A stretch of DNA of 64,000 bases, taken from Stygiolobus caldivivus. Lineage in GTDB: Archaea > Thermoproteota > Thermoprotei_A > Sulfolobales > Sulfolobaceae. The translations under genes and the position numbers were made by a program. Positions 47,950-58,810 of this stretch are shown one piece after another. The notes under the pieces are model-generated. The model saw only the letters and a list, made by a program, of their open reading frames with translations. It was not told the DNA's origin and did not search any database. The stretch is from NCBI RefSeq assembly GCF_019704315.1, contig NZ_AP024597.1, forward strand, positions 1,922,001 through 1,986,000, read 5' to 3'. Every line of letters starts with the position of its first letter. Position 1 is the stretch's first letter.

Positions 47950-48185
47950 AGGCTTGGAATTCAATTACCTTAAGAAACTAAGATGCTGTTTAGTAAATAC
48001 ACTGACATCGATTAAAAGCCTTTTATCAATAATATTATCTACAAATAACACATTACATAAAAAATCACTTCAATAAGATTAACAGCTAGATCAAAGGTAT
48101 AGATTCCTCTGATGCTGATAGCATGAAAAACTTCTTAAAATCGTTATGATATTTAGTAATTATTAGGCACAAAATAGATAGTTAC
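47950..48185. other. Gene-free region before the L3 operon
   Basis: About 236 bases of AT-rich DNA with no ORF of interest (longest ATG frame is 10 codons from 47981). A short inverted repeat ATGCT-3-AGCAT lies near 48118. It separates the COG2106 gene from the ribosomal operon promoter. Confidence 0.6.
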
Positions 48186-48225
48186 ACTTATAAGCTAATT
48201 GGTTTAAGAAAGAGGGACTGAGGGA
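48186..48225 (+). promoter_or_regulatory. Promoter and ribosome binding site of the L3 operon
   Basis: TATA box ACTTATAAG at 48186-48194 would start transcription near 48216. The leader carries GAGGGA (48220-48225) six bases before ATG 48232. This is the only clear promoter before a run of nearly 30 same-strand genes. Confidence 0.5.
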
Positions 48226-48231
48226 AATTTA

Positions 48232-49266
48232 ATGGGTCATCGTAAGTTATCCTCGCCAAGACGTGGTTCAGCAGCTTTGCGCCCCAGAAAGAGGTCTAGT
48301 GAATTCCTCCCGACTCCTAAGAGCTGGCCGTATATACAGTCTAATGAGCCGAAGCTTTTGGGCTTTATCGGTTACAAGGTAGGAATGACGCATATATTTA
48401 TGATTGATGATAAGCAAACATCCCCCAATTATGGTAAAGAGATTTATGTTCCGGTCACTATTATTGAAACTCCTCCAATAATTCCAGTCGCTCTGAGAGC
48501 GTACTATATTGACTCTAAAGGCGAACCTTCAGTTTTAACGGAATATTGGGGAGAGTTAGACGAAAAAGTAAGGAAGATATTAAGCGAGAGAAAGATAAAT
48601 AAGCTAAATATTGATAAGGAAAAAATGAAATCTAAACTAGATAATATATCAAATAATATACAAAAGATAGTGGCATTAAGAGTGCTAGCTGTAACTCAAC
48701 CCTATCTGATACCTTCATTAGGAAAGAAGAAGCCAGACGTTGCGGAGATTCAGATAGGAGGTGGTAATAATATAAAGCAACAACTCGATTATGCCTTATC
48801 CGTTCTTGGTAAAGAAGTCCAAGTTAAAAACGTGTTTAGAGAAGGACAATTAATTGATATCATAGGTGTAACTAAAGGTAAAGGTTTCCAAGGAGTGATA
48901 AAGAGGTATAGTGTAGTCGAGCTACCTAGATGGCATAAGCATAGGAAAGGTAGTAGAAAAATTGGTGCCAGAGGTCCTTCAATTTCCACTCCGAGTTATA
49001 CGCCTCAGCCAGGTCAGATGGGCTTCCACAGAAGGACAGAGTATAATAAAAGGGTACTTAAAATAGGAGATGATCCTAAAGAGATAAATCCTGCTGGTGG
49101 ATTCGTAAATTACGGGATAGTTAAAAATACATATTTAGTTATTGAAGGGTCTACATTAGGAAGTAAGAAAAGGCCTCTATTCCTTAGATATCCTATAAGG
49201 CCTACGTGGTCCCCTCAATCCGCGCCTAAAATCACTTATGTAAATCTTGCAAGTCAACAAGGGTGA
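48232..49266 (+). CDS. rpl3: 50S ribosomal protein L3
   Basis: 344 aa. [21 protein letters not shown] (N-terminus) and [32 protein letters not shown] and [19 protein letters not shown], the loop reaching the peptidyl-transferase centre. First gene of the ribosomal protein superoperon. It ends 4 bases before the rpl4 ATG with GGGTGA as binding site. Confidence 0.97.
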   Translation: MGHRKLSSPRRGSAALRPRKRSSEFLPTPKSWPYIQSNEPKLLGFIGYKVGMTHIFMIDDKQTSPNYGKEIYVPVTIIETPPIIPVALRAYYIDSKGEPSVLTEYWGELDEKVRKILSERKINKLNIDKEKMKSKLDNISNNIQKIVALRVLAVTQPYLIPSLGKKKPDVAEIQIGGGNNIKQQLDYALSVLGKEVQVKNVFREGQLIDIIGVTKGKGFQGVIKRYSVVELPRWHKHRKGSRKIGARGPSISTPSYTPQPGQMGFHRRTEYNKRVLKIGDDPKEINPAGGFVNYGIVKNTYLVIEGSTLGSKKRPLFLRYPIRPTWSPQSAPKITYVNLASQQG

Positions 49267-49270
49267 AAAA

Positions 49271-50074
49271 ATGTACATAGAACTAGAATCAAAAAAGGTA
49301 CCTGTACTCGATTTACAAGGTAATAAGATAGAAGAAATAGAGCTACCAAAATTTTTCAGTTACCCTGTAAGAAAAGATCTAATAAGGAGAGTTTTCATCT
49401 CAGAGTTCACTAGATCTTTACAGCCTAAAGGAAGAGATCCAATGGCAGGTAGAAGAACCTCTGCGTTAAGCTTTGGAATAAATCTTGGACTAGCTAGAGT
49501 ACCCAGAGTAAAGCAGAGTGGAGAAGCTGCATTAGCACCAAATACTGTTGGTGGAAGATTAGCTTTTCCGCCTACACCAGAAAAAAGAATAGTTGAAGAA
49601 GTAAATGAAAAGGAGAAAAAATTGGCAATAATAAGCGCGTTGTCTGCTACTACTATTCCTGATTTTGTAGCAATGAGGGGCCATAAGTTCACTGCCTCAT
49701 ATTTACCAATAATTGTTACTGACGAGTTAGAAAAAGTAGATAGAACTAAGTCTTTATATAAGGAAATATTTCCTAAGTTAGGTATTGCTGAAGACATAGA
49801 AAGAGTTAAAGAAAGGATTAGAATTAGATCTGGAAAAGGAAAGATGAGGGGAAGAAGATATAAAAGATCTAAAGGTCCGCTTATAATAGTTTCAAATGCT
49901 CATTCACCTTTAATTCAAGCTGGTTCGAATATCGAAGGAGTAGATGTCGTATCTGCAAATCTCGTAAGTGTCATTCATTTAGCCCCTGGCGGGCATCCAG
50001 GTAGGTTAACAATATATACGAAATCAGCTATCGATATCTTGTCTAAAAGATTACAAGGGAGAGTGATAGCATGA
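49271..50074 (+). CDS. rpl4: 50S ribosomal protein L4 (L1e)
   Basis: 267 aa. [43 protein letters not shown] is the family core. ATG 49271 ([12 protein letters not shown]) is used; an in-frame ATG-like start at 49247 lies inside rpl3. Overlaps rpl23 by 4 (ATGA). Confidence 0.96.
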   Translation: MYIELESKKVPVLDLQGNKIEEIELPKFFSYPVRKDLIRRVFISEFTRSLQPKGRDPMAGRRTSALSFGINLGLARVPRVKQSGEAALAPNTVGGRLAFPPTPEKRIVEEVNEKEKKLAIISALSATTIPDFVAMRGHKFTASYLPIIVTDELEKVDRTKSLYKEIFPKLGIAEDIERVKERIRIRSGKGKMRGRRYKRSKGPLIIVSNAHSPLIQAGSNIEGVDVVSANLVSVIHLAPGGHPGRLTIYTKSAIDILSKRLQGRVIA

Positions 50075-50319
50075 TAATTAAGGAGTTCCTAGCCACAGAA
50101 AAGGCGATAAAGCTACTTGAGGCTCAGAACACGCTTACCGTACTGGTAGATAGAAATGCTACAAAAGCCGAGATTAAGAAAGAGTTAGAAAATCTTTTTA
50201 ATGTAAAAGTAGAAAAGGTCAATACTTTAATTACGCCTTTAGGAGAGAAAAAGGCTTACGTTAAACTTAAGAAAGAATTTAATGCAAGTGAAATAGCTCA
50301 TAAGTTGGGTATTTTATAA
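50071..50319 (+). CDS. rpl23: 50S ribosomal protein L23
   Basis: 82 aa. [58 protein letters not shown] is the whole-family pattern. It binds at the tunnel exit, near the SRP docking site. Confidence 0.96.
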   Translation: MIIKEFLATEKAIKLLEAQNTLTVLVDRNATKAEIKKELENLFNVKVEKVNTLITPLGEKKAYVKLKKEFNASEIAHKLGIL

Positions 50320-50329
50320 GGTGATTTAG

Positions 50330-51046
50330 ATGGGTAAGAAATTACTTCAACAGAGAGCTGGACGTGGAGGAATAAACTTTAGGAGCCCGAGCTGGAGAAG
50401 AGTAGGAGCCGCTAGGTATCCTAATATAGTAGGGGATCATAAAGGTAAGGTTATAGATATATTACATAATCCTGGCGTAAACGCGCCGGTTGCTAAAATA
50501 AAGTTAGATTCAGGAGAGACTTTTTATACGCCAGCTGTTCAAGGGCTTACTGTAGGACAAGTGATCCAGATAGGAAGTAACGCTCCAGTGAGTAACGGTA
50601 ATATAGTTGAAGTAGGTAATCTACCTGAAGGAACTGTAGTTTGTAATGTGGAAAAAACCAGAGGAGATGGGGGTAAATTTGCTAGATCGGCTGGTGCGTA
50701 TGCTACGATAATTGGAAGAAGCGGAGATAAGGTATTAGTGAAGCTTACCTCAGAAAAGATAGTTCAAGTTACTGCTTCTGCGAGGGCTACTGTAGGGATT
50801 ATAGCTGGTGGCGGTGTTACTGAGAAACCGTTACTAAAAGCGGGAAATAATTACTGGAAGAATAAAGTTAAAGCTAAAAAATGGCCTCATGTTAGGGGAG
50901 TAGCTATGAACGTTGTTTCACACCCTCATGGCGGAGGATTACACCAGAGCGTAAGCAGACCCTCAACAGTTTCAAGGAATGCACCGCCAGGTAGGAAGGT
51001 CGGGCATATAGCAGCTAGAAGAACTGGAAGGCGTGAAGGAGCATGA
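50330..51046 (+). CDS. rpl2: 50S ribosomal protein L2
   Basis: 238 aa. Archaeal L2 with [44 protein letters not shown] and the active-site loop [20 protein letters not shown]. Ribosome binding site GGTGA before the ATG. Confidence 0.97.
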   Translation: MGKKLLQQRAGRGGINFRSPSWRRVGAARYPNIVGDHKGKVIDILHNPGVNAPVAKIKLDSGETFYTPAVQGLTVGQVIQIGSNAPVSNGNIVEVGNLPEGTVVCNVEKTRGDGGKFARSAGAYATIIGRSGDKVLVKLTSEKIVQVTASARATVGIIAGGGVTEKPLLKAGNNYWKNKVKAKKWPHVRGVAMNVVSHPHGGGLHQSVSRPSTVSRNAPPGRKVGHIAARRTGRREGA

Positions 51047-51087
51047 TTTTTTATTTATCTTTTAAAAAATAGATGTGGGGTGTTTAC

Positions 51088-51510
51088 GTGTCGATTGAAT
51101 ATCCACCTGAATGGAAAAAATTCAAATATAGGGGTAAATCGTTAGATGAATTGTTGAATATGTCTATGGACGAGTTTATAAAGCTTTTACCTTCGAGGCA
51201 AAGGAGATCTTTAGTTAGAGGTTTTTCTGATAGGCAAAGGAGACTTTTGGAAAAAATTAGAAAACATTCGAGAGAAGGAAAATATAATAAAGTCATAAAG
51301 ACTCATGTTAGGGATATGATAATTTTACCTGAAATGGTAGGATTGAGATTTGCTGTATATAACGGAAAGGAATATGTTGAATTTCAAGTTATGCCTGAGA
51401 TGATAGGTCATTACTTGGGAGAATTCTCGATAACCACAAAGAAGGTAGAGCATGGAGAGCCTGGACTAAAAGCAACCAGATCAAGCCTATTCCTAGCTAT
51501 GAAGGGATGA
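51088..51510 (+). CDS. rps19: 30S ribosomal protein S19
   Basis: 140 aa. [36 protein letters not shown] and [43 protein letters not shown] 51088 ([10 protein letters not shown]) with GGGGTG six bases upstream is preferred to ATG 51073. Confidence 0.95.
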   Translation: MSIEYPPEWKKFKYRGKSLDELLNMSMDEFIKLLPSRQRRSLVRGFSDRQRRLLEKIRKHSREGKYNKVIKTHVRDMIILPEMVGLRFAVYNGKEYVEFQVMPEMIGHYLGEFSITTKKVEHGEPGLKATRSSLFLAMKG

Positions 51511-51513
51511 AAT

Positions 51514-51987
51514 ATGCCGAACTGGTCATACCCTCAATTGTCTATACCTGAAGACAGGGTTGCTAGAGCTGTAATGAGGAATGTTGACTCATCAGTGCGA
51601 GATCTCTACAACGTGTGTAAAGCTATAAGAGGTATGAGGTTAAAAGACGCCAAAGCCTTCTTGGAGAGGGTAATGAGAGAAGAGGAAGCATTACCTTTTT
51701 GGAGATATTCTCATGGAGCTTCTCATAAGTCTAACATTTCAGAAAAGTGGAAAGTAAAAAGTGGTAGATATCCTAAAAAGGCAGTAAAATACGTTCTTAA
51801 AGTTTTACAGAATGCTGAGAATAATGCAACAAGCAAAGGGCTAGACATTGATAGTGTAAGGATTGTTCATATAGCTGCTCATAGAGGTGTTACGTTAAAA
51901 AGATACTTGCCTAGGGCGTTCGGTAGAGCTACTCATAAGTATAAGTATACTTCTCACATAGAAGTAGTCTTAGCTGAGGTAGAGTGA
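51514..51987 (+). CDS. rpl22: 50S ribosomal protein L22
   Basis: 157 aa. [55 protein letters not shown]. The basic loop lines the exit tunnel. Four-base overlap with the next gene's upstream reading. Confidence 0.96.
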   Translation: MPNWSYPQLSIPEDRVARAVMRNVDSSVRDLYNVCKAIRGMRLKDAKAFLERVMREEEALPFWRYSHGASHKSNISEKWKVKSGRYPKKAVKYVLKVLQNAENNATSKGLDIDSVRIVHIAAHRGVTLKRYLPRAFGRATHKYKYTSHIEVVLAEVE

Positions 51988-51989
51988 AA

Positions 51990-52661
51990 ATGGTCTTAAT
52001 AAAGAAATATTTCCTTCAAAAATCAATGGTAAAGGTAAAAGTAGATGAGTATCTAGCAAAACAATTTTATAATGCTGAATATGCTGGGGTAGATATCATA
52101 AAGACTCCTATAGGAACTAGAGTAGTCATATATGCAGGTAGGCCAGCTTTTATTATAGGTAAGCAAGGAAAGACGATAAAACAACTGGCTCAAATTTTAG
52201 AAAAACTATTCGGTCTTGAAAACCCTCAGATAACCGTTACTACGGTTGAAAACCCAGAACTTAATGCACGAGTTATGGCGTTTAGGCTGGCTATAGCTCT
52301 AGAAAAAGGCTATCATTTCAGGCGAGCTGCATTCATAACTATTAGAAGGATTATGAAGGCAGGCGCATATGGTGCTGAGGTAGTAGTCAGCGGAAAGCTA
52401 ACTACTGAAAGGGCTAAATACGAGAAGCTCAAGGAAGGTGTTGTATATAAGAGTGGTCAACAACTTGAAAAAATTGTAGATAGAGCAATTGCAGTAGCTA
52501 TGTTAAAACCCGGTGTGTTTGGTGTCGAGGTAGTTATAACTAAGCCTATTAGGAGTATTGATAAAATTGAAATAAGAGAGAGACCTAGAGGAGGAGAAGA
52601 GGGAGGAACAGTTACTGTAACTAATGTAAGTTTTATTGATGATAATAAGGGTGGTAGTTGA
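51990..52661 (+). CDS. rps3: 30S ribosomal protein S3
   Basis: 223 aa. KH domain with [30 protein letters not shown] and the C-terminal domain [30 protein letters not shown] 51990 ([10 protein letters not shown]) follows the L22 stop; a GTG at 51984 is discarded. Ends with a Gly-rich acidic tail. Confidence 0.95.
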   Translation: MVLIKKYFLQKSMVKVKVDEYLAKQFYNAEYAGVDIIKTPIGTRVVIYAGRPAFIIGKQGKTIKQLAQILEKLFGLENPQITVTTVENPELNARVMAFRLAIALEKGYHFRRAAFITIRRIMKAGAYGAEVVVSGKLTTERAKYEKLKEGVVYKSGQQLEKIVDRAIAVAMLKPGVFGVEVVITKPIRSIDKIEIRERPRGGEEGGTVTVTNVSFIDDNKGGS

Positions 52662-52662
52662 C

Positions 52663-52902
52663 ATGGTGTTAAATCCTAAGGAACTGAAAGACAAAGATAC
52701 TAAAGAGTTATTGGAACAATTAAAAGAACTTCAATCACAGTTATTAAGGCTAAAAGCTGAGTCAAGACTAGGGACTCTTAAGAATACTGCATCAATTAGA
52801 AATACACGAAAAGATATAGCAAGAATAATGACAATTTTAGCAGAGAAAAAACGAGGTATCAATAAGTCTCCAAGTGAAGAGAAGGCGGAGGCCAAGAAAT
52901 AG
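52663..52902 (+). CDS. rpl29: 50S ribosomal protein L29
   Basis: 79 aa. NPKELKDKDTKELLEQLKELQSQLLRLKAESRLGTLKNTASIRNTRKDIARIMTIL is the helical hairpin. GGTGG precedes ATG 52663; the frame extends back to 52636 but that part overlaps S3. Its stop abuts the Rpp29 start. Confidence 0.93.
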   Translation: MVLNPKELKDKDTKELLEQLKELQSQLLRLKAESRLGTLKNTASIRNTRKDIARIMTILAEKKRGINKSPSEEKAEAKK

Positions 52903-53135
52903 TGGATCTTATAGGTGCTAAAGTCACTATTTTATTTTATCCGGACTCGTTTTTTCTTAATAAATCTGGAATTATAATAGATGAAACATATAAGACCTTT
53001 ATTATTGACTTGAATAATGGAAAGAGAGTTAGGGTCTTAAAAGAAAATGGAATTTACGCGATAAACTTTAAAGGGAGGTTTTTTGTGATATCAGGGATTA
53101 AATTAGTAGGTAAACCTGAGAAAAGGTGGATGTGA
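52902..53135 (+). CDS. rnp1: RNase P protein subunit Rpp29 (Rnp1)
   Basis: 77 aa. Small Sm-like barrel: LIGAKVTILFYPDSFFLNKSGIIIDETYKTFIIDLNNGKRVRVLKENG. Rpp29 supports the RNase P specificity domain with Rpp21. GTG start. In archaea it is embedded in the ribosomal operon after L29, as here; the SUI1/aIF1 gene found there in many archaea is absent. Overlaps S17 by one base (TGATG). Confidence 0.92.
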   Translation: MDLIGAKVTILFYPDSFFLNKSGIIIDETYKTFIIDLNNGKRVRVLKENGIYAINFKGRFFVISGIKLVGKPEKRWM

Positions 53136-53479
53136 TGGGTAAAAAAGGTCAGGCAGCTAAAAGCGTTGGAATAGAGGGAATAGAACTTCCTTCAAAGTTA
53201 TGTGATGATCAGAACTGTCCGTTCCATGGGAGTTTAAGAGTAAGGGGATTAATCCTAGATGGTATACTAACCAAATTTAGGGCTACAAGAACTGGAGTGG
53301 TAGAAAGAGAGTATTTGTATTATAACACTAAGTATAAAAGGTACGAGAGACGTAAGAGCAAAATTCACGTTCACATACCTGCTTGTCTTGATGTTAAAGA
53401 AGGAGATAAAGTTATTATTGGGGAAACTAGACCAATTGCTAAATCAGTTTCGTTTGTAGTACTTGGAAAATCAAGGTGA
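53135..53479 (+). CDS. rps17: 30S ribosomal protein S17
   Basis: 114 aa. CDDQNCPFHGSLRVRGLILDGILTKFRATRTGVVEREYLYYNTKYKRYERRKSKIHVHIPACL, the archaeal S17 with an N-terminal Cys pair. ATG 53135 shares the A of the rnp1 TGA. Confidence 0.95.
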   Translation: MGKKGQAAKSVGIEGIELPSKLCDDQNCPFHGSLRVRGLILDGILTKFRATRTGVVEREYLYYNTKYKRYERRKSKIHVHIPACLDVKEGDKVIIGETRPIAKSVSFVVLGKSR

Positions 53480-53484
53480 GGTAA

Positions 53485-53901
53485 ATGCCCGAGAAGCTGA
53501 ATGTTTTAGGAAGCAGGAAAGGGTTCACTCCCGCATTACAGCATAATAGTAGAGTAGTAGTCGCTGATAACAGCGGAGCTAAAGAGGCTATGATAATCGG
53601 AGTTTATGGATATAGAGGTGTCCTGAGGAGAGTGCCTTTTGCTAATATAGCGGATCTTGTAATGGTAAGCGTAAAAAGAGGTACGCCTGAGGTTAGAAAA
53701 CAGAAATTTAAGGCTGTAATAGTGAGACAGAGAATGCCGTTCAGAAGGCCAGACGGCACATGGATTTCTTTTGAGGATAATGCTGTCGTTATAGTTAATC
53801 CAGATGGTACTCCTAAGGGTACAGAGATTAGAGGCCCCATAGCTAGAGAAGCAGCTGAAAGATGGCCTAAAGTAGCTAGTATTGCTACGATGGTGATTTG
53901 A
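53485..53901 (+). CDS. rpl14: 50S ribosomal protein L14
   Basis: 138 aa. [22 protein letters not shown]-type, [96 protein letters not shown] in short segments. It carries the NADNSGAKE motif. Overlaps L24 by 4 bases. Confidence 0.96.
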   Translation: MPEKLNVLGSRKGFTPALQHNSRVVVADNSGAKEAMIIGVYGYRGVLRRVPFANIADLVMVSVKRGTPEVRKQKFKAVIVRQRMPFRRPDGTWISFEDNAVVIVNPDGTPKGTEIRGPIAREAAERWPKVASIATMVI

Positions 53902-53903
53902 AG

Positions 53904-54311
53904 ATGGTATCCTCGAGACCTTCAAAGCAAAGGCAAATGTTAAGGGAAGCTCCTAAGCATTTGAGACACAAGATGCTTACTGCTAAGCTTGCAGAAGATC
54001 TGGCAAAACAGTACGGTATTAAGAGGCTTTCAATCAGAAAGGGAGATACAGTAAAGGTTCTTAGGGGTGAACATTTAGGGTACGAAGGTAAAGTTGCTGA
54101 TGTAAATACTAAAACTGGTAGGATAGCAATTGAAGGACTAACAAGGAAGAAAGCTGATGGTACTCCAGTATTTGTTTGGGTACATGCTTCAAAGGTTATA
54201 ATAACTAAGCTAGATACGAGTGATAAAGAAAGGGTATCGTCGATAGATAGAAAAAGAAAAGCTAGGGAAGATTATTTTAAGAAGAAGGAGGAGAAAAAGG
54301 AGGGCAGTTAA
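53904..54311 (+). CDS. rpl24: 50S ribosomal protein L24
   Basis: 135 aa. [58 protein letters not shown] is a KOW-type L24 core. TTG 53898 is in frame but ATG 53904 ([11 protein letters not shown]) begins the family N-terminus. C-terminal Lys/Glu tail. Confidence 0.95.
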   Translation: MVSSRPSKQRQMLREAPKHLRHKMLTAKLAEDLAKQYGIKRLSIRKGDTVKVLRGEHLGYEGKVADVNTKTGRIAIEGLTRKKADGTPVFVWVHASKVIITKLDTSDKERVSSIDRKRKAREDYFKKKEEKKEGS

Positions 54312-54313
54312 AC

Positions 54314-55045
54314 ATGGTTCATATTACTAGGTTTGAAGCTCCATGGTTTTTGAAAGCCCCTAAGAAGGCATATAAATGGATTATTAGAGCTTCTGCCGGT
54401 CCTCATAAATTATCCGAAAGTATACCTTTAGCGATACTATTGAAATACTATCTTAAAGTTGCTGAGACTACGAGAGAAGCTAAGAGGATCATATTTGATG
54501 GAAAAGTTTCAGTAGACGGTAGGGTTAGGCGTGACTATAAATACCCTGTAGGACTGATGGATGTTGTTGAGATACCTTCCGCTGATATAAGAGTGAGGGT
54601 GGTTCCTAATAATGTTAGATTTTTAGATGTAGTTAATATAACTAAGGAAGATGCTAGATATAAGTTTGTTAGAATTTTAAATAAAACCACACAAAAAAGT
54701 GGGAGTATGCAGTTAAATCTTGAAGATGGAAGAAATATTCTAATACCTAAGGATAAGGTAAATGATTATAATTTTATGACCTTAGATACCTTAAAAATAG
54801 AGTTGCCTACTCAGAACATTGTCAAAAGTTATTCAGTTAAAGAGGGTAATTATGCAATAATTACGGGAGGAAAAAACGTGGGAACTATAGGAAAAATAAA
54901 GAATATACAATGGGCTAAGTACAAGAAAAGGGTATACAGTATAATTACGTTAGAAGTAAATAACACTACGTACGAGACCAATCTCCTCAACGTTATGGCT
55001 TTAGGAGAGTCCGAATTAGATCCTAATGTAGGGGTGAAACTGTGA
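54314..55045 (+). CDS. rps4e: 30S ribosomal protein S4e
   Basis: 243 aa. [31 protein letters not shown]4-like RNA-binding part [37 protein letters not shown] segment [16 protein letters not shown]. Ends in [17 protein letters not shown], overlapped by L5. Confidence 0.96.
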   Translation: MVHITRFEAPWFLKAPKKAYKWIIRASAGPHKLSESIPLAILLKYYLKVAETTREAKRIIFDGKVSVDGRVRRDYKYPVGLMDVVEIPSADIRVRVVPNNVRFLDVVNITKEDARYKFVRILNKTTQKSGSMQLNLEDGRNILIPKDKVNDYNFMTLDTLKIELPTQNIVKSYSVKEGNYAIITGGKNVGTIGKIKNIQWAKYKKRVYSIITLEVNNTTYETNLLNVMALGESELDPNVGVKL

Positions 55046-55578
55046 CAGAAGAGCAAGCAATTCAAAAAAACGTAATGAGAAGGGTAGTATTAGACAAAGT
55101 AACAGTGAACATTGGATTAGGTGAATCGGGAGAGAGGCTCCAAAAGGCATATCAGCTTCTCCAAGATCTGACTGGTGCTAAGCCCGTTTATACTAAAGCT
55201 AGAAAGTCTATCAGGGAATTTGGAGTAAGAAAAGGAGCCCCCATTGGAGTAAAGGTCACGCTTAGAGGGGAAAAAGCGGTAGAATTTCTGAAAAAAGCGC
55301 TAGCTGCTATTAATTATAGGATAAAAGCGTCAAATTTTGACAACTACGGTAACGTTGGTTTTGGAATAGCAGAGCATGTTCTCATCCCCGGTACGAGATA
55401 TGATCCAGAAGTAGGTATTTTCGGTATGGATGTGGTTATAACCTTAATAAGGCCAGGTTATAGAGTGATGAGAAGAAGGAGGAAATATACGAGGGTTCCA
55501 AAAAGGCATAGGGTTACTAAAGAAGAAGCAATGGAATTCCTAAAGCAAAACTTTAATGTCACGATAATAGAAGGGTGA
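55042..55578 (+). CDS. rpl5: 50S ribosomal protein L5
   Basis: 178 aa. [62 protein letters not shown]; contacts 5S rRNA. GTG start inside the S4e gene (GTGA). Confidence 0.96.
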   Translation: MTEEQAIQKNVMRRVVLDKVTVNIGLGESGERLQKAYQLLQDLTGAKPVYTKARKSIREFGVRKGAPIGVKVTLRGEKAVEFLKKALAAINYRIKASNFDNYGNVGFGIAEHVLIPGTRYDPEVGIFGMDVVITLIRPGYRVMRRRRKYTRVPKRHRVTKEEAMEFLKQNFNVTIIEG

Positions 55579-55583
55579 GAGGT

Positions 55584-55748
55584 ATGGGTAAGTATAAGCC
55601 ACCGGCTGAGAGGAAGTACGGTAGAGGGGTTCAAATATGTCAGAGATGTGGTAGTAGGGACTCTGTTATTCAAAAATATGGTTTATACTTATGTAGGCAG
55701 TGTTTTAGAGAGGTAGCATATAGTATGGGTTTTAAGAAAACTAGGTGA
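55584..55748 (+). CDS. rps14: 30S ribosomal protein S14, zinc-binding type
   Basis: Only 54 aa and easy to miss. It begins [19 protein letters not shown] and ends SMGFKKTR. Zinc ligands CQRC and CRQC are both present (C-x2-C ... C-x2-C). GAGAGGT lies just upstream of ATG 55584. Located between L5 and S8 as expected in the spc operon; the last bases overlap the S8 upstream reading. Confidence 0.95.
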   Translation: MGKYKPPAERKYGRGVQICQRCGSRDSVIQKYGLYLCRQCFREVAYSMGFKKTR

Positions 55749-55753
55749 TGGGT

Positions 55754-56155
55754 ATGCCGTCTATTAATCCTTTGTCAAATGCATTAGTTACTCTATATAA
55801 TAATGAAATAAGAAGGAAAAAACAAGCAATAATAATGCCTGCATCTAAGTTGATAATTAACGTCCTCAGGGTCTTACAAAAAGAAGGTTATGTGGGCGAG
55901 TTTGAATACATTGATGATGGTAGATCTGGTAAGATAACCGTCCAACTATTAGGCAGAATTAATAAATGTGGTCCAATTACACCTAGATATCCTATGACGT
56001 ATAAGGACTTACTAACCTTACCTGACTATGTTAGAAAATATTTACCTTCTAAGGAGATCGGTATACTTATTATATCTACATCTAAGGGTGTAATGTCTCA
56101 TAAAGAGGCTTTAAGAGAGAGAATAGGAGGAATAGCACTAGGTTATGTGTATTAA
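55754..56155 (+). CDS. rps8: 30S ribosomal protein S8
   Basis: 133 aa. [54 protein letters not shown] and [29 protein letters not shown] 55754 is preferred over GTG 55745 and ATG 55748, which overlap the S14 stop. Confidence 0.95.
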   Translation: MPSINPLSNALVTLYNNEIRRKKQAIIMPASKLIINVLRVLQKEGYVGEFEYIDDGRSGKITVQLLGRINKCGPITPRYPMTYKDLLTLPDYVRKYLPSKEIGILIISTSKGVMSHKEALRERIGGIALGYVY

Positions 56156-56177
56156 ATCTTTCAGGTGGTGTTAGGTT

Positions 56178-56732
56178 ATGAAAGCCATATACTTGTATGA
56201 CGAAATTACAATTCCCGAAAAAGTGTCTGTTAGGTTAGAAGGTACTGTATTAAGTGTAAAAGGGCCTAAGGGTGAAATTAAGAGGGATTTCAGTCACGCT
56301 AAAGGTATAGTTATAAAGCAAGAGGATAATAAGATAATTTTGGAGGCTACATTTGCAGATAGGAGGAAAAAAGCTCTATTTTACTCAATTAAGGCCCATA
56401 TAGATAACATGTTCACTGGTGTTATAAACGGATATAAGTATTATTTAAAGATAATTTACACTCATTTCCCGATGACAGTAAAAGTAGTAGGGGATGAGGT
56501 GCAGATTACAAACTTAATAGGCGAGAAAAATGTAAGAAAAGCAAAGATCTTACCCGGCGTAAAGGTAACAGTTAAGGGAGAAGATATAGAAGTGGAAGGT
56601 ACTGATATTTACAATGTTTCACAGACCGCTGCTAATATAGAGAGAGCTGCTAAAATAACTGGATATGATAGAAGAGTGTTTTCAGATGGTATTTACATAT
56701 ATAAAAAAGAGGTGATCGGTCATGAAAAGTAA
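56178..56732 (+). CDS. rpl6: 50S ribosomal protein L6
   Basis: 184 aa. [36 protein letters not shown] and [26 protein letters not shown]; two repeated domains. GGTGGTG upstream of the ATG. Confidence 0.96.
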   Translation: MKAIYLYDEITIPEKVSVRLEGTVLSVKGPKGEIKRDFSHAKGIVIKQEDNKIILEATFADRRKKALFYSIKAHIDNMFTGVINGYKYYLKIIYTHFPMTVKVVGDEVQITNLIGEKNVRKAKILPGVKVTVKGEDIEVEGTDIYNVSQTAANIERAAKITGYDRRVFSDGIYIYKKEVIGHEK

Positions 56733-57114
56733 TGAAGTATACAAAATTAAAAAGGAAATAAGACAGATTAGAAGCAAGAAAATTGAATTTTATAGATACG
56801 ATTGGGATAAATATTACAGGATAGGAAGACAAGAGACATGGAGAAAACCTAGAGGAATAGATAATGCGATGAGGTTAGAGCTGAAAGGTTATCCCCCTAA
56901 AGTTAAGATAGGCTATGGGAGCCCTAAAGAGATTAAAGGTCTCCATCCCTCTGGTCTTAAGCCTATATTAATAAGTTCTATGAAGGAGCTCGAAAGGGTT
57001 AAGGATCAGAAGGATAAGGTCATAGTCATCATTAAGGCTAACCTAGGACTAAAAAAGAGGTTAGAGTTATTAAAGAGAGCTGACGAATTAGGTATTCGTA
57101 TAGCTAATAGGTGA
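56722..57114 (+). CDS. rpl32e: 50S ribosomal protein L32e
   Basis: 130 aa. [64 protein letters not shown] is the family core. ATG 56722 lies 11 bases inside rpl6. Confidence 0.95.
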   Translation: MKSNEVYKIKKEIRQIRSKKIEFYRYDWDKYYRIGRQETWRKPRGIDNAMRLELKGYPPKVKIGYGSPKEIKGLHPSGLKPILISSMKELERVKDQKDKVIVIIKANLGLKKRLELLKRADELGIRIANR

Positions 57115-57119
57115 TAAGG

Positions 57120-57575
57120 ATGCCAGATATGCTATTACAGAAAAGATTAGCAGCTCAGATAAAAAAGACTGGTTTGAATAACGTAAAGTTTAACCCTGAA
57201 TATATAGATGAGATCTCAGAAGCTTTAACTAGAAAAGATATAAAGAGACTTATAAAAGATGGAAAGATAGAAATTGAGCACCGTAAGGGGATAAGTAACG
57301 GTAGGTTAAAAGAAAGGAAAGAGAAGAAGAGGAAAAGGGGGGAGAGGCGTAAGCATGGGAGTAGGAAAGGTAAGGCTGGAGCAAGACAAGGAAAAAAGGA
57401 GTTATGGGTCTCGAAAATTAGAAAGATAAGAAAGTATTTAAAATGGCTTAGGGATAATAACGTGATTGATAAGAAGGCTTATAGGTTAGCATATAGGCGA
57501 GCTAAGGGAAACGCGTTCAAAAGTCTGAATGATGTGAAAACTTTTCTTAACCAGTTAGGTTATAAGGTGGAGTAA
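57120..57575 (+). CDS. rpl19e: 50S ribosomal protein L19e
   Basis: 151 aa. LLQKRLAAQIKKTGLNNVKFNPEYIDEISEALTRKDIKRLIKDGKIEIEHRKGISNGRLKERKEKKRKR, followed by a basic helical tail. GGTGATAAGG precedes ATG 57120 (MPDMLLQ). Ends directly before L18. Confidence 0.95.
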   Translation: MPDMLLQKRLAAQIKKTGLNNVKFNPEYIDEISEALTRKDIKRLIKDGKIEIEHRKGISNGRLKERKEKKRKRGERRKHGSRKGKAGARQGKKELWVSKIRKIRKYLKWLRDNNVIDKKAYRLAYRRAKGNAFKSLNDVKTFLNQLGYKVE

Positions 57576-58166
57576 ATGGCACACGGTCCAAATTATAAGG
57601 TAAAATTTAGAAGAAGAAGGGAAGGTAAAACTAATTATTATAGGAGATATGTATATGTGGTTAACGACGTAATTAGGTTTGTCCCGAGGATAACAAACGA
57701 GTATGTGATAGTTAGCATCGCTAAGTTTAATCCTAAGGGAGACGAGATGTTAGCTGTCGCTCATTCAATTGAATTAGCTAAGAAATTTGGTTGGAAAGGC
57801 GATACTAACAATACACCTGCTGTGTATTTAACTGGGTATTTAGCAGGTTTGAGGGCCTTGAAGGCTGGGGTTAAGAACGTCGCTGCAGATATAGGACTGT
57901 TTGTGCCGGTTAAAGGTGGAAGGGTATTTGCGGCAATTAAGGGTGGAATAGATGCGGGATTAGAAATACCTATAGGCGAGTTAGGTGATATAGATGACAG
58001 GATAAAAGGTCAACATATTGCTGAATATGCTAAAAAGCTCCAATCTGAGAACCCAGATCTGTACAAAAAGCTTTTCTCAAGGTATCTATCTAGGGGGTTA
58101 TCCCCTGAAAATCTTCCTCAACATTTTGAGGAAGTATTAAAGAAAATAAAGGAGGTTGGTTCATAA
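57576..58166 (+). CDS. rpl18: 50S ribosomal protein L18
   Basis: 196 aa. [84 protein letters not shown]; 5S rRNA-binding archaeal L18/L5e. Starts immediately after the L19e stop. Confidence 0.95.
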   Translation: MAHGPNYKVKFRRRREGKTNYYRRYVYVVNDVIRFVPRITNEYVIVSIAKFNPKGDEMLAVAHSIELAKKFGWKGDTNNTPAVYLTGYLAGLRALKAGVKNVAADIGLFVPVKGGRVFAAIKGGIDAGLEIPIGELGDIDDRIKGQHIAEYAKKLQSENPDLYKKLFSRYLSRGLSPENLPQHFEEVLKKIKEVGS

Positions 58167-58810
58167 TGGCTGAGGAGGTTCCAGTATTAAATCCTGAAGA
58201 ATGGAAACCGAGGACAAAGATAGGCCAGATGGTTAAAGAAGGCAAAATAACATCTATGAAGGAATTATTCGAAAGGAACTATCCTATAGTTGAGCCTGAG
58301 ATAGTAGATATGTTACTACCTAAACTGAAGTATGAAGTACTAGATATAAAGATTGTCCAGAAGCAAACGGATGCTGGAGAGATCTCTAGGTACAAAGTCC
58401 TCATAGTAATGGGTAACATGGACGGCTACGTTAGTTTTGGGACAGGGAAAGCGAAGCAACTGAGAGTTGCTATACAGAAAGCAGTTAGAAATGCTAAGCT
58501 TAACATTATCCCAGTGAGGAGAGGATGCGGAAGTTGGGAGTGTACATGCGGAGAATCCCATAGCCTTCCCTTTAGAGTTTACGGAAAGGCAGGAAGTGTC
58601 GAGGTCTTTTTATTACCAGCACCTAAAGGGACAGGGTTAGTGGTAGGTCCTGCATTAAAGACATTGTTAACTTATGCTGGAATTAGAGATGCATGGTCAC
58701 GTACTAGGGGTTCTACTTATACGGCTGAGAACTTTATAAAAGCTGGGTATAATGCTTTATATAATACCTACAAATTTGTTACACCTACCGACTGGGGGAG
58801 GAAAAAATGA
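58166..58810 (+). CDS. rps5: 30S ribosomal protein S5
   Basis: 214 aa. IVQKQTDAGEISRYKVLIVMGNMDGYVSFGTGKAKQLRVAIQKAVRNAKLNIIPVRRGCGSWECTCGESHSLPF is the dsRBD-like and zinc-like archaeal S5 core. Overlaps L18 by one base and L30 by 4. Confidence 0.96.
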   Translation: MAEEVPVLNPEEWKPRTKIGQMVKEGKITSMKELFERNYPIVEPEIVDMLLPKLKYEVLDIKIVQKQTDAGEISRYKVLIVMGNMDGYVSFGTGKAKQLRVAIQKAVRNAKLNIIPVRRGCGSWECTCGESHSLPFRVYGKAGSVEVFLLPAPKGTGLVVGPALKTLLTYAGIRDAWSRTRGSTYTAENFIKAGYNALYNTYKFVTPTDWGRKK

